Shown piece by piece: positions 33,825 through 49,359 of a DNA stretch of 64,000 bases. Position 1 is the stretch's first letter; the number at the start of each line of letters is the position of its first letter. The translations under genes and the position numbers were made by a program. Source of the stretch: Paraspadella gotoi (lineage: Eukaryota; Chaetognatha); assembly GCA_051294375.1 (NCBI GenBank), contig CM119270.1, positions 18,139,710-18,203,709 on the forward strand, in the 5' to 3' direction. The notes under the pieces are model-generated. The model was not told the origin of the DNA and did not search any database. It was given only the letters and a program-made list of their open reading frames with translations.

Positions 33825-34860
33825 CAATGGGCATCACAGGCAACCTGGCTGTTGCCATAATCTCCTCTTTTTAACTTTTCTCGTCACCCCCCGCTCTCTT
33901 TCTCTCTCTTTGCTTTAATAAGTTAAAATGTTTTTAATAACGTTAACAAACTAAACACGAAGACAAGTTTTCCGAAATTTTATAATTATTTCATACTAAT
34001 CGTTATCTGTTTGTAAAATTTCTTTCTATTTTTGTTAGCGCATTACTATTAATAAATTATTATTATTTTATTAATTTTATTCATTTTATTCGGCCCAAGC
34101 TTCCCCGACATGCTTAATAAACCCAACCCATCCTTTCACACTCCCCTCCCATTCTACCCTCCTGCCCCGAGCGACCTTACCTTTAACCTCATCGATCCTT
34201 ACCCTTCCGCCCAACCCTTACCCTGGCCTCGTGAATTATTTAAACTGGTCTCTTCCCGGTTTGACGCGAAGGTCCCGGGATCGAGGCGGGGTCGTGTCTC
34301 GGGGGGGAAAATTCAAAGATGGGAAGCTTGGGAAGGTTTGGGTAGGTATAGAGAGACGTGGGTACTGGGTAGGGCCTTCTGTTCGAAGCCCCACCCGACG
34401 GACGAGGGACAACGATGTTCCGAGGGAAGTTAAAGTGGAGGGCGAATGTGATTTTGCTTAAATTCTCCCTACAATTGATTCCCTACAATTAATTCCTACA
34501 ATTGATTCCCTACAATTGAATCCCTACAATTGAATCCCTACAATTGAATCCCTACAATTGAATCCCTACAATTGATTCCCTACAATTGAATCCCTACAAT
34601 TGAATCCCTACAATTGAATCCCTACAATTGATTCCCTACAATTGAATCCCTACAATTGAATCCCTACAATTGAATCCCTACAATTGATTCCCTACAATTG
34701 ATTCCCTACAATTGAATCCCTACAATTGAATCCCTACAATTGATTCCCAACAATCGAATCCTAAATTACCCGTCAGTTTCCTGTCATCTTTACCGTAGTC
34801 CAGTTCGAATCCGCTGCCAGCCGAACTTACCTCCCAATTTTGACCGCTTACGCTTTACTC
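33825..34860. repeat. Tandem unit, copy 2
   Basis: Same body (33825-34460), minisatellite (about 34467-34755) and tail (to about 34845) as copy 1, differing mostly by one-base indels. The minisatellite array is much shorter and more regular here. The indel pattern looks like uncorrected long-read error in at least one copy. Confidence 0.85.
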
Positions 34861-35470
34861 ATCCAATCCGACACACAACAAATCTCGAACTGTCCAATAG
34901 GGTGGAGTGATGAAAAGATTGAGTGATTGAACACAGTTATTTTTTTGGCTGCCTATGGACATATAATTAATGAATTTTAAATCTTTAAAAATTTTTTTTA
35001 GCATAACAGTATAGCAAATTTAATTATTTATGTAGTAATATCCTTATAAAAATCGTAAATTCAAAATTATTTTTTATTTTTATAAGAACTGATTTGGATC
35101 GCTGTAAAAAACTAAGAAAAGTTTTATAAAATATGTTATATGATATTTTAATGTGTTAGATCACAAAAATAAACTAAAACGTTTTAACATATATAAGTTT
35201 CTACTACAGATGAATATAAAAGTTAGGGAATTTTTACCTTTTTTCTTATTTTTAAACATTGAAGATGACAGAATTTTTGATAACATGTTATATTTTTGAT
35301 TCAATTTTATGAAGAATCTGAATCTTTATTAAAAGTTTATAAAATTATTTTTAAAATTTACTATTTATTAAGGATATTACTACAAATATATTATATTTTC
35401 ACTATTCTGTTGCCGAGATAATATGAACAAAAATATTTTTTTGTACTAGTTAATCATACTATCTCACATC
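34861..35470. other. AT-rich spacer, nothing recognised
   Basis: Very AT-rich and without frames, tandem units or inverted repeats that I can support. Confidence 0.5.
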
Positions 35471-35519
35471 TAAATATCATTGTTCGATCATTCAAATAAA
35501 TTTTTTTTGTTCTTGAGTG

Positions 35520-35548
35520 CTCCACTCTACTGTCCAAGTCTCCCTTCC

Positions 35549-35580
<32 letters not shown>

Positions 35581-36030
35581 ATCCTCTATTTACAAAAGAC
35601 TTACATTTATTCCGTTGTCTTCGATTCACGCTTCTCACTTCTTTCACATCCCACAGAGAGGGCGGGGGGGGGGATAAGGAGAAGCCGTCGAGAAGAAACC
35701 TCGATTCCTCTGGAAAAAAAACTTACTCACCATTTCCTTACCCTCGTCCTTAATTTTAACCCTCTTAACAATACTTACCCTCTTTCTAATCCTTATTCTC
35801 TTCTTAATCCTGACTCTCTTTCTAATCCTTACCCTCGTTCACCCAAACACTTACCCTGCCGAATCTTCATCCTCCGTCACTCACCAATCACCAACCTGAT
35901 AACATCCCATCTTTCTTACCCTAAACTCACCCACCCTAAGCCCCCACCCTGTCTCAACCCCCCTCCCCTAACTTACCCTCCTTATCACCCCTCCTCCCCC
36001 CTATCCCCCTACCCCCCACCCGATGTTCAT
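35520..36030. other. C-rich low-complexity DNA (TCC and CTTACCCT words)
   Basis: (TCC)n at 35544-35582, then irregular repeats of TTACCCT and CTTTCTAATCC. Frames are low-complexity. Confidence 0.6.
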
Positions 36031-36034
36031 TTAT

Positions 36035-36320
36035 TATTCTGACGTGCCTTTTGGCATCGATCGCACGTGCCGTCCGAACGGCCCTGGTGCGTGCGACGGC
36101 CAGCGTACGTGTTAACGCCTTTGCGTGCGACTTTTTAGAATCGCGAGAGGGCAGCGGTCCGTGTGATGGCCGTCGCACGTGCTGATTCTTCGGTCCCGAT
36201 GGAATAGTTTGCCGTTCGTGCGAAATCTTATTGCGTACGATGACCGCACGCGCGTGCGGACGTCCGAACGCTCGACGCGGTCGCCGTGCGTGTAGAACCA
36301 TTGGGTTTGTGTGTGACAGA
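36035..36320. other. CpG-rich patch with degenerate GTGCGA repeats
   Basis: CpG density is far above the neighbourhood, with recurring words such as GTGCGACGGCC, GATGGCCGTCGCACGTG and GATGACCGCACG. It is open on the minus strand (35954-36301, Arg/Ala/His-rich), but the frame follows the repeats. It could be a degenerate tandem repeat or an unmethylated CpG island near a promoter. Confidence 0.4.
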
Positions 36321-36397
36321 GAAAGAGAGGGACGTTTGCGAACACCACGTACGATTTGGGAGGGAAAAGAGGATCAGCGAGAATCACTCTGCTTCTT

Positions 36398-38419
<2,022 letters not shown>

Positions 38420-38420
<1 letters not shown>

Positions 38421-39705
38421 TCTTACTCGCCAATTTTGGATTTAAAATTATCAAATCTTCCTCGACTGTTTCAATATTCTTCAATTGTCCATATCATTTT
38501 TCATAAAACTTTCAAATCAATCAGAGTACAAATTTCTTTCCCCAAGGACACAGCTGAATAAACTCCTGAATAAACTTGTGAATAAAGACTCGAATTCATC
38601 ACTCAATGTTTTTTTTTCTTTAAACATATTCCGCCCAAAAATAATCTTACGAAAACTCCCGAATTCCCCATGCCAATGAAACGGGGGAAAAATAACCCAA
38701 AGCGCAAGGCCCAATCATAAATATTCAACGCTCCAAGCCCAGGCCCATAGATTCCGACGCTCCAAGCCCAAGCCCAATAATTTCCGAAGGCCAAACCCCC
38801 GAAGTTGATTCTCCATTCGTTTTATTCCGCGAATTTATGCGTCTCCGATGTCAGCGAAGAAGGAAGTGCAATTACCTTTTTCTTTTCCCCGGATGTAACG
38901 ACTTAATACGGAATGATATGACGAGAGGTAATATAAGGGCTCATTATGATGTAATCTGACGCATATTGGAAGAAGTATGACCGTATTATATGATTTAGTT
39001 TTTAGAGAACTGAAACTTGATGTGCAATATTGTCACCTTGCAAACTACAATGCTTACAATATACGTAGTTTCGAATACATAAAGGATCGGAGGGAAGGGC
39101 ACTAATGGAACTTACCTCGAGTCGGTGAAAGAAAGAAAGAAAGACTCGGAGCCAAAATGGAGTCGGTGGATGAAAAGAGGCCAAAGAATGGAGGAGCCAA
39201 GTTTTGGACTGGAATGGGTGAGAAAGCCATGCTGTTAACTTTACAATTTACTAATGTAAAAATCTTTAAATCTTTACATCTGCGGCGATCATTACATGTC
39301 TTATCCTTAAACTGAAAACAACTCGATATTTTTCTCAACAAAAATCTACAAAGTCAGATCCCAAACATCCGTGTTTGTTTTCATTACGCACGTTTATATT
39401 CAACAAAAATTAAAAATCATTTTTCATAACATTAAAAGCTATTCCTTGTCAGGAAAGTATGTTCATTTGTTTGTTTATGTTTTTTTTCATTTCGGAATTT
39501 TTTTAAAAATATTTTTATGTAGTCTATAGCCAGTAGTAAATCACTGAGCCCCCAAAGGCTTTGAGATGGGCGTAGAATTTGACGTATAAATTTCGTGGTG
39601 AGGACTGAGGACTAAGGAGGTCCTCATTTCATCCACCTTCCATCTGATGGAATCAGATCTCAAGAAATGATTTCGATGTTATCTTTCAAATTGAAGTTGA
39701 TCGTT

Positions 39706-39737
<32 letters not shown>

Positions 39738-39970
39738 TATCTCTGTCACAAGTTGAGGAGAAACGATTTTATTAATGTAAAATTTACAAAAAATTTTCTT
39801 TCTAAAAGAATAAATAATAAATTTGAATTTGAATTGGAACCTTTAAATTAATTAATAATTACGTACTACGTGATTTAAAATATTTTTAGCGCAATTGTGT
39901 ATAATTTAATAGTTTAATTGAAAAGCGTATCGATTTTTATGTGTGATTCGAGTCGCGTTACGACACAAGT
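38420..39970. other. Intergenic, no supported gene
   Basis: 38500-38800 contains a short degenerate repeat (AAGCCCAGGCCCA, AAGCCCAAGCCCA). (TCG)n lies at 39705-39737. The rest is AT-rich. A few 60-80-codon frames exist without recognisable content. Confidence 0.4.
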
Positions 39971-40195
39971 CACGTGATGATCGGTCACGTGATGATCGGT
40001 CACGTGATGATCGGTCACGTGATGATCGGTCACGTGATGATCGGTCACGTGATGATCGGTCACGTGATGATCGGTCACGTGATGATCGACCACGTGATGA
40101 TCGGTCACGTGATGATCGGTCACGTGATGATCGGTCACGTGATGATCGGTCACGTGATGATCGGTCACGTGATGACCGGTCACGTGATGACCGGT
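39971..40195. repeat. 15-bp minisatellite, 15 units, each with a CACGTG E-box
   Basis: The unit is CACGTGATGATCGGT, repeated exactly 15 times with a few substitutions (GAC at unit 8, CCGGT in units 14-15). Because 15 is a multiple of three, frames stay open on both strands (VTDHH and HVMIG/SRDDR repeats), so those frames are not evidence of a protein. The flanked word GTCACGTGAT is close to the CLEAR element bound by TFEB-type factors. Confidence 0.95.
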
Positions 40196-40639
40196 CGTGG
40201 AGAACGCGACATCTTTGTTTGCTGAGGAAAAGACTTCGAGACTGGAATACGGTTTCCTTTTCATGCTCTCTCTCTCTCTCTCTTCATCTCTCTCTCTCTC
40301 TCTCTCTGCCATAAATCAAAGAAACGAAAATTTGCTCAGGCGTTAAGAGTAAATATGGAAACCGAAGATGCGACAAGAATTCGTTGCCCGAATTTTCCCT
40401 TTTGGATTTTTATTTCTCGTCCATTTTTTTACTTTTCATTGACATTTTTTTGATTTGTTTTTGATTTGTATGTTTTCTTTTAAATTTTAATTTCAATATT
40501 AAACTTAATTTTGATCTCTTTCTCTCACTCTCCTCGGTTTTTTTTCTTTCTCTGTTCGTCTCTCTATCTCTTCTCTCTGTCTCTCTCTCCTCTAGTCTCG
40601 TCTCTCGTCTCTCTCTCTCTCTTCTCTCTCTCTCCTCTC

Positions 40640-41301
40640 TCTCTCTCTCTTTTTCCCATACCATAATTTTTTCCCACAACTTTCTCCAAATCTTCTCAGC
40701 AACAACAAAAAAAAAAAAATACAGAAAACAAAAATTTTTGTTACTTTTCATTCGTTGGTTTTTCCGGAAGAATATTATATTTTATTTTTTATTAGGATTC
40801 GCGCCTTTTCCTCCTCTACTTTTTCTTTCATTCCATTCTATTATTTCTTATTCGCGCTCGTATTTCTTTTCGAACATTCATTTACTCTCTCTCGTGCTCT
40901 CGTCTCTCTTATCTCTCTCTCTCTCTCTCTCTCGGCGTCACGCTTCTCGGATCTCGTCGTCTCTCTCTCTCTGTCTGGCTTCCTCGAGACGGTCCCTTCT
41001 CAAGATTATGATATCGAAAAAAAAGTTCCCTTGCATCCTTGCCTCAGGCTTTTCTTAGTTTCTCTCTGCCCCTTGCTCCATCTCTGTCTCTCTCTATCTC
41101 ATGTCTCTTTTCTTTACTTTTCTATTCTCTTCTACTCTTCTCTCCTCCTTACCTTCCCCTTCCAGCCGCTTACCTTACCTTACCTTACTTTCCTTTTTCT
41201 TCAACCAAATCTTGCGTGATCAAAACGTGGTTTGCCCGGGGAGACTGGCTTAGCCCCCGTCTAAAGTACAAATTTGACGTGCTATTTTTCTCTGTTTTCT
41301 T

Positions 41302-41342
<41 letters not shown>

Positions 41343-44300
41343 GGTAGAGAATAAATCCTTAAAAACCCGACACGATTTTGAATTTACATTCAAAAATCGT
41401 CTTTTATCCAGATTTTATTTTTCTGAGCTAAAAATGAAACCAGAGTTAATCGTAATATTCGTCTGTAAGAATCACGATGGAAATCTGAACGAATTCTAGT
41501 TTGTATGTATTTGCTACTTATTGCTATTTATTGAAGTTTGTTGAGAAAACAAATAACAAAAGTTTTGCAATTTTCAGAGCAGCTTTTATAGGATAATAGG
41601 CGATTTTCTGTGGTAAATGCAAAAATATATTTGTAAATTTCGTACGATTGTCCAAAATAAACGCCAAATAAGACCGTGCGGTCATAGATTGATAATTATG
41701 GTGAAATTAAGCATTTAAATGTTTCTAGATTAGGAGACAAAATAATTGTTTCAATACCAAAACATATCGTTAGAAAGAAATTATCGACAAAGACGTCAAG
41801 TACTTGAGCTCATCGGGTCAAAACAATTTGTTCGCTAAAATATTCGCCGACGAAACTAAAAACCGTGAAAATAACTCATAAGGCTGAGAATAATAAAATA
41901 ATAATAATAATAATAATAATAANNNNNNNNNNNNNNNNNNNNNNNNNNNNNNNNNNNNNNNNNNNNNNNNNNNNNNNNNNNNNNNNNNNNNNNNNNNNNN
42001 NNNNNNNNNNNNNNNNNNNNNNNNNNNNNNNNNNNNNNNNNNNNNNNNNNNNNNNNNNNNNNNNNNNNNNNNNNNNNNNNNNNNNNNNNNNNNNNNNNNN
42101 NNNNNNNNNNNNNNNNNNNNNNNNNNNNNNNNNNNNNNNNNNNNNNNNNNNNNNNNNNNNNNNNNNNNNNNNNNNNNNNNNNNNNNNNNNNNNNNNNNNN
42201 NNNNNNNNNNNNNNNNNNNNNNNNNNNNNNNNNNNNNNNNNNNNNNNNNNNNNNNNNNNNNNNNNNNNNNNNNNNNNNNNNNNNNNNNNNNNNNNNNNNN
42301 NNNNNNNNNNNNNNNNNNNNNNNNNNNNNNNNNNNNNNNNNNNNNNNNNNNNNNNNNNNNNNNNNNNNNNNNNNNNNNNNNNNNNNNNNNNNNNNNNNNN
42401 NNNNNNNNNNNNNNNNNNNNNNNNNNNNNNNNNNNNNNNNNNNNNNNNNNNNNNNNNNNNNNNNNNNNNNNNNNNNNNNNNNNNNNNNNNNNNNNNNNNN
42501 NNNNNNNNNNNNNNNNNNNNNNNNNNNNNNNNNNNNNNNNNNNNNNNNNNNNNNNNNCCGATTCACTCAATTCTTGGTTCTGTATTCCATCTTGAAATGA
42601 TAATAATAATAATTAATAGATAAAAAAATTATAAACTAATAATAATAATAATAATAATAGTAATATAATATATATATAAATAAGTAATAATAATAGATAA
42701 TAAGCAATATAATAAATAAACATGGCTGAGAAGTAATCTAACATTCGACACAGACTATTCTTACTCGCTTAAAGACTTTCGTTCAAATAGGGATGAACAC
42801 GATCCAGTCCAGTCCATAAACGTGTCAACGACAAAGTGAAACAAAAATATCTCTTACTCGTCAAAAAAAAACGATTTGTTGACTGAATTTTGCGTGTCGA
42901 TGAGTAATCCGGCGCTCCTCGCCCCACAAGTATTGGCGCCGCGAGTACTCGCAGGAGCATATTTATAACTCTATAAGTACGGTCTGTCGGTCGCTCGGTA
43001 TGTTTGTCCGTCAGTCTGTCACACTTACGTTAAAAATTTATTTAATTTGCCTTTAGTTGGTTGCTCATTTGTTAAGACAGAAAAAGACCTCCAATCTAAA
43101 GGACTGCAAGCGCCGCCTTCAGGAATTCGTAAAACTATAAAGAATAAAAGACGGAATTTTGATGCAGTACATGTCATAAATAGACGGGCAAAAAAAGTTT
43201 TTTTAGTCATTTCATGTCATATCATATCATATCATATCATGTTATCAAAAAAAAATACACATGAAAATAAAGTCACTGCGGCGCAACACATTGGAATCAC
43301 CGTTCTTGTTTTTTAAGTTTTTTAAGTTTTTTAAGCTTTTGCCAGTAACTCAACAAAATATATTTTTATTTCCCCAACTGACATTTCCCTTCATGACATT
43401 GTGTTTCTGAGTTTCTGACAATCGTCCGATTCCCTGTTTCGTCCATTCCACAACTGTACGTACAGTTTCAAAGCTGTCCTTAATTACATCCGCACGTACG
43501 GTTTACAATTTTCTATTATCCGTTCGTCTGTTCCTCTTCGCTATTTTGTCGCTGGAATAAAAAAAAATTCTTGCTCCATTTTCAATTTAAAAAAAAAAAA
43601 TTCTCTTGGATTTAATATCGTCCTTTTTCGTCATTAAGCTAATGGTTTTTCAACGAACGAATTTATTTCTACCGATCTGATTACAAAGTATCTTTGGCAG
43701 TGATTTCTATTTGGGTATTTTCAACAATGAAATTGAAACTTATATAACTATTATTTCTTTTTTCCCACTGATTAATATCACACACGCTTTATTTAAAAAA
43801 ACGGTTGGCTATAGTTATCTTCTCCTTATAACATAGAACTCACTGGGAGAATTTCTATGCTTTCAAAATACGGTAAGACATAATTTCTTTTACGGTAATC
43901 TTTCTATTTATGGTATCTGCCCTAATTAAGATGAAACTAAAAGGATTTTTTATGGTAAGGGCAACTTTTAAAGATTAAATTTCTCGTCAAATCTATCGCG
44001 TTTTTTAGATATTAGGCAAAAAAAGGGCACACTATATTTTAAAACTTTTTTCTATTTTTTCCACTATTTTTTTCTCTCTTTAACCTTCTCTCTGTCCCTC
44101 TCTTTTTCTCTCTTTCTCTCTATCTTTCTCTCCTTTTCTCCGACTTTTCTATCCTCATATTTCTCTGTGTCATCCCTTCTTTTCTTCCTTTACCTTTATT
44201 TTCCTCTTTCTCTATCTCTGCTTTTCTCTCCCTCTCTGATTCTCTTTCNNNNNNNNNNNNNNNNNNNNNNNNNTTCCCTTCTTTCTTATCTTTTCTTTTC

Positions 44301-47300
44301 TCTTAATTGTTCTCGTTCTCCCCCTGTCTCCCCATTATATTAATTTTCTTTCCACTATTTGTTCTCTCTCCCTGAAACTTTTTTAATTCACCCATGCTTC
44401 TCTCTTCTCTTATCTTTTCTCAATTCTCACTCGTTTTTTGTTATTTATATCAATACTGGATGTATAAAAAAATCTTTAAAATGTATTTTGCTAATAAAAA
44501 AATAGTTGGCCGGGTAGCGTAATGATTTGTATTCAAAGTTTGGTTGCCTGCATTATTTAAAAAAATCGACAGCAATTTTGCGAAATTTTTTCCAGAAAAA
44601 GCCTGGTCGATTGAGGGAATATTAATTTTACTGTACGCTTCCCCTGTTCATTTAAAAGAAGGCCGGGTCTTTTTTTAATTTTTCAACTTTCGAGTATGAT
44701 TTCTTACTATTTGTAAACTATGAAAATGAAGTGCAAAAATCGTAGCTTATAGTTCACAATAAAACGCTCCTTCACATAATCCTCACAATTAAAAATAGGC
44801 CTTTAAAAATTTTTTTGCAGCCAAAGTATTAAATTTTTTTGGGCGCCTATTTTACGGTACCAGAAGCCACCGTTGCAATACGGGCAATATATTGATTAGA
44901 ATTGTGGACAATATTTGGAAGTATTTTCGTTTAACAAATTGTAATTAAGAATCTATAAAATGTAAGTTTTTGACTAGTCAATTTAAAAATTAATTCTATA
45001 GGCAAACAACAATAGTTGTTAACTATCAAATGCGATATCCAATCCTAGAGGTAAAGAAGATAAGAAGTACCGAACTAATCCGGAGTAAAATATATTTTTT
45101 CTTCAACTATCTTGAATGTCAAATCTCAAGGACAAAAGTCAAAATGGACAATAAGGATGGACATAATTTTTTTTATTAAAGCTAGCCAAAATAATGGTAT
45201 TTATTCTTGTATTCAAAATGAAGCAGATGCACTGTCAATTAATTCCGCTCAGTCCACGCCGCTCTTGCTCTCGTCTTAGGCATTTTCAACTCTCTTAATC
45301 AATGATTGTTGGCCTAATAGTATCTTAGCCAACTAGTGGGCAAAAGTTGGTTTTTGCTGAATTTTCTTTGATAGAAAATCACTGCTCCCTTTTCTCTTTT
45401 ATCCAGTTTTTTTTTTTTTTTTGCCAATATATTTAAACGAGAAACCTCAAACCCCAGCCCTTTCCTTTGAAAACTCACCCACCCACTAACAACCTACCAT
45501 CTCCCTACCCACTCCCACCCCACCTCCCCCCCACCGCCTCGTTTTCTCCTTTGACGGGCAGTGAAACGCGTTTTACTTTGAGTAAGATGACATACATCAA
45601 AACTCTTCCATTAAAGGCTGACACGCGGGCGGTTAAACTCCCCCCTCCCGTTTTTTAGAAATTCCAAGGTCCGCGCGGGGGGAGATGGGGGCGGAGAGGG
45701 AGAAGAAGGAAGGGGGAGGAGAGAGGGCAGGAGGAGGGAAGGGATGAGGGAGGCGAGAGGATGGAGGAAGGGGGGAGAGAGGAGGTAAGGGGGAGGGAGG
45801 AGACAGAGCGAGGGAGAGAGGGAGGCAAGGGAGGGAGGAGAGAGGAAGAAGGGGGAGGGAGAGAGGAGGATGAGGGAGAGGAGGAGGAGGAAGGAAGGGA
45901 TGGAGGAGGAGGAAGGGGAGGAGAGAGGGAGGAGGAGGAAGGGGGAGGAGAGAGGGAGGAGAATCCTCTCTTTTTTGGGGAGAAGAGAGGTGGGAGATAG
46001 AGGGGTAAAAAGAGAAGAGAGAGTAGAGAGAGGGAAGAGGGTTAAGAAGAGAGGTGAAAGAACGTGGAGAGGGGGAGAGGAAGAGAGGTAAGAGAGATGA
46101 GTGAGAGTGAGTGAAGAGAGGAGAGATCATAGAGAGTAAGTGTTAGAGAGGTTGTCATATCGCCAGATAGAGAGAGAGAGAGAGAGGTAGAAAGAAAAGA
46201 AGAGATTCCAAAGGAAGTGGGAGAACGATAAATGAGGGTTGCTGGGAATTAAGGTCTGCGCCTGGGATGATGGGGCGATCCAACAAGAGACGAGGAACGA
46301 GACGAAGGGAAAGGGGAGAAAAAAATTGGCTGATACGGACGGGCGACTGGAACCTCCTGTCTCAATGACGTTCTTGTCGCGCGTTACCGACTTACTATCA
46401 AGATGAAGTTTTTAAATTTTTAAAATTTGGTCGAGGTACAGTGTCGGTAGTGTCACATTCNNNNNNNNNNNNNNNNNNNNNNNNNNNNNNNNNNNNNNNN
46501 NNNNNNNNNNNNNNNNNNNNNNNNNNNNNNNNNNNNNNNNNNNNNNNNNNNNNNNNNNNNNNNNNNNNNNNNNNNNNNNNNNNNNNNNNNNNNNNNNNNN
46601 NNNNNNNNNNNNNNNNNNNNNNNNNNNNNNNNNNNNNNNNNNNNNNNNNNNNNNNNNNNNNNNNNNNNNNNNNNNNNNNNNNNNNNNNNNNNNNNNNNNN
46701 NNNNNNNNNNNNNNNNNNNNNNNNNNNNNNNNNNNNNNNNNNNNNNNNNNNNNNNNNNNNNNNNNNNNNNNNNNNNNNNNNNNNNNNNNNNNNNNNNNNN
46801 NNNNNNNNNNNNNNNNNNNNNNNNNNNNNNNNNNNNNNNNNNNNNNNNNNNNNNNNNNNNNNNNNNNNNNNNNNNNNNNNNNNNNNNNNNNNNNNNNNNN
46901 NNNTTTTTTTTGCAAAATGGCGTCGTCAAATTTTTATGCCTAACGATGGAGATAACAAAAGGGGCGTGGCAATATCCCGTCGTTATCTTCCATGACGTTA
47001 TCGGCGTCTCTTGAGACAGACGGTTCCAGCTTCAAAGAGGCAGATTTAAGCAGCTTGTGCTTCGTCTATACTTTTTTTTTCTCGTCTAATCGTTACAGTA
47101 CTTTTAATTAAATATTTTATAATAATATTTTAATATTATAATTATAGTTTTTTTTCTTTAAAATAAAACTATCGTATTTTTTAAAACCATACGCCATAAA
47201 TTTACAGTCAATACGTCAACAATACGCCATCAAATTCTCTGTCGATTCGCCATCAATACGCCATCAAATTCTCTGTCGATTCGCCATCAATAGGCCACCG

Positions 47301-49250
47301 ATTCGACTTTCCGTCGCCAACTGCGTCCACGATTCAGTTCCGTCGCTTGGCAACGCGCGCTTCTCTTCTCGGATTCGACTTTTTCCGGCGAATGAGATTC
47401 CGGCGAATGAGATTCCGGCGAATTAAAAAAATTCCGGCTTGAGAGATGAAGAGAGAATTGGCAGTCGATCCGGAAAGAGTCCGTTTAATGGACTCGAGCG
47501 ACGGGAATAAATGTGGAGGAAATATTAAAAGATATTAAAGAAATATTACGAAAATACTAAAGGAATATTAAGGGAAATATCCTTCCGACGGAAAATGTTA
47601 CGAGGAACAATTTCTTATCGAGAGCTAAGTTTTATTTTTTTTTTTAAATTTTTATAGAAAAAAAATACATTTTATTAGCTAATCTTTTTTTTTTCAAATT
47701 ATTGATAATCGTAACGTTTCCCATGGAGCGTTTTAAAGTATCAAAAGCAAGCAATAGAAAAAGCAATAGCAAGCAAGTTCCCTTACACGCTTGAATTTTT
47801 AAGCGACGACTTGGACGTTTGCATCCTTCGCTTGAGTTTCAAACCGTCGGCTCTTATTTTTGGAACCAGCTCGGTCTGGAATAGAATATAAAAAGAGACA
47901 TAATTCACTATCACTCTCTCTCTCTCTCTCTCTNNNNNNNNNNNNNNNNNNNNNNNNNCTCTCTCTTCTCTCTCTCTCTCTCTCTACGTAACGAGAAACG
48001 GGTCCCGCGATCACTCAAGCGGGTCTCATTACGACGACAGAAGGATTTTTATTTAGAGATGACAACAACAACAACAAGACGACGACGACGACGCGACGAC
48101 GACGACGACGATGAACCGCTCAGTTAAAAATCCTCAACGACTGAGTTAAGAGACTCTTGACCAACGACTCGAAAGGATTGAGTTTGAAGAATGAAGATGA
48201 GATGAGAAATTGAGAATGACATTAATAATGAAGTAACGAGATGAAACATTGAAAACGAGGAAAAGTTGATTTCAAAATATTTTTAAATGAGAAGTAAAAA
48301 GATGATTAATAAAAAAAAAAGATACAAATGTGACTTGAAAAAAATAGATAAAATAAAATATTCGGCGGTTCAAAAGTCCAAAAATCGTCCAAAGTTTAAA
48401 AAACGCGACGCTAGAGGGCGACGACCGAAAAGGGAAACTTGAGGTCAAGGGATCAAGTAGAGGAAGGTCACAGGTGGGCGAAGAAAAAGGGTCGAGAAGG
48501 GACATCCGTTGACCCCTTGTGAAGAAGGACCACTTTTTTGTTTTATTTTTTTCGAGATTCCCTTCAACTGTTTTTGTCGTTTCTGTTTTGTTTGTTTCTT
48601 TTTTTTGTGTTTTTTTCAAAATGGTCAAAATCAAGTACGAGAGATAATATGGCCTCACCACTGTAAGTAACGATGCGGCGTCTCAGGTTCACCCTGGGCC
48701 TGTCCAGTTGTTGGATATAAATCCGTGAACCGGTTCTAAAATGACGCAAGTACTTGGGGTGAATAAACGGGACTGTGAGGAGGTATCTGATTGAAAGCTT
48801 GCGCAGGGACCTGCTTATGTATTTTCTTGTAAGAGTGATGGAGCCTTAACCACTAAAGCCAGTCCAAAGTCAGGGACAAGATAAGCCTTTTATTTTTATT
48901 AAATGAATGGATAATTTATATGGTATACCAATTTCATGAAAATTCCAGCTCCTTGTATTTTGATGTAGTTGCGGAGTTACAAATAAGTATTCCCCGATCT
49001 AATACTACAATTGAAACATCTTTGAAATATTTTCCACTTCATTGATAGGGAAGCCAGGTACTCTGGAGTGTAATAAAACGGGACTTAGTGAGAGAGTAAT
49101 TGATTGACAAGGCTTGAGGGGACCTGCTATGTAAATATTCTTGTAAGAGTGATGGAGGCCTTAAACCACCAAAGCCTGTCCAAATATGGCAAGGATATGC
49201 TTATTTATTAAATGAATGATAATTTATTATTGGTTTACCAATTTCATTAA
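40640..49250. repeat. Left arm of a very large inverted duplication
   Basis: Matches the reverse complement of 55890-63930 in order: CTTCTCAGCAACAA (40693 with 63886); CTCGAGACGGTCCC (40984 with 63665); AAATCTTGCGTGATC (41208 with 63470); the 43030-43690 block with 61560-62350; the GA-rich block 45600-46390 with 60120-61340; and CGATCCGGAAAGAGTCCG (47470 with about 58000). Divergence includes many indels and tract-length changes. No gene is recognised inside. Confidence 0.85.
42558..42720. repeat. (ATA)n microsatellite beside the 635-base gap
   Basis: AATAAT units lie on both sides of the N run (41890-41922 and 42600-42715), so the gap probably hides a longer array. The partner locus at 62640-62790 is (ATT)n. 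Confidence 0.85.
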
Positions 49251-49260
49251 CAATCGGCAC
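48740..49260 (+). repeat. Dispersed 0.33-kb repeat family, two tandem units
   Basis: The two units share GTAAGAGTGATGGAG, then CCTTAA and AAGCCAGTCCAAAG or AAGCCTGTCCAAA, about 320 bp apart. A short segment with TATTCCCCGATCTAATACT separates them. Confidence 0.75.
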
Positions 49261-49359
49261 TTCACTAGATCGAGTCACGGATAGGCTCAAGAGACGGGAG
49301 CACCGCTAGACTGTGCAGTTACCCCGTGGCGTCTCGCCGTGCGATATCAACCAATACGT

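Noticed and set aside
39914-40314. Open frames of 83-132 codons on both strands over the 15-bp array
   Set aside because: A 15-bp period keeps all frames open by arithmetic. The VTDHH and HVMIG repeats are translations of the minisatellite.
41818-42623. Long frames over the 635-base N run, and similar ones at 10.3-11.5 and 46.4-47.0 kb
   Set aside because: Unknown bases cannot show stops, so the length is meaningless.
44500-44570. Possible tRNA-like head (GGCCGGGTAGCGTAATG)
   Set aside because: The B-box equivalent (GGTTGCCTGC) is too poor and there is no second copy in the window.
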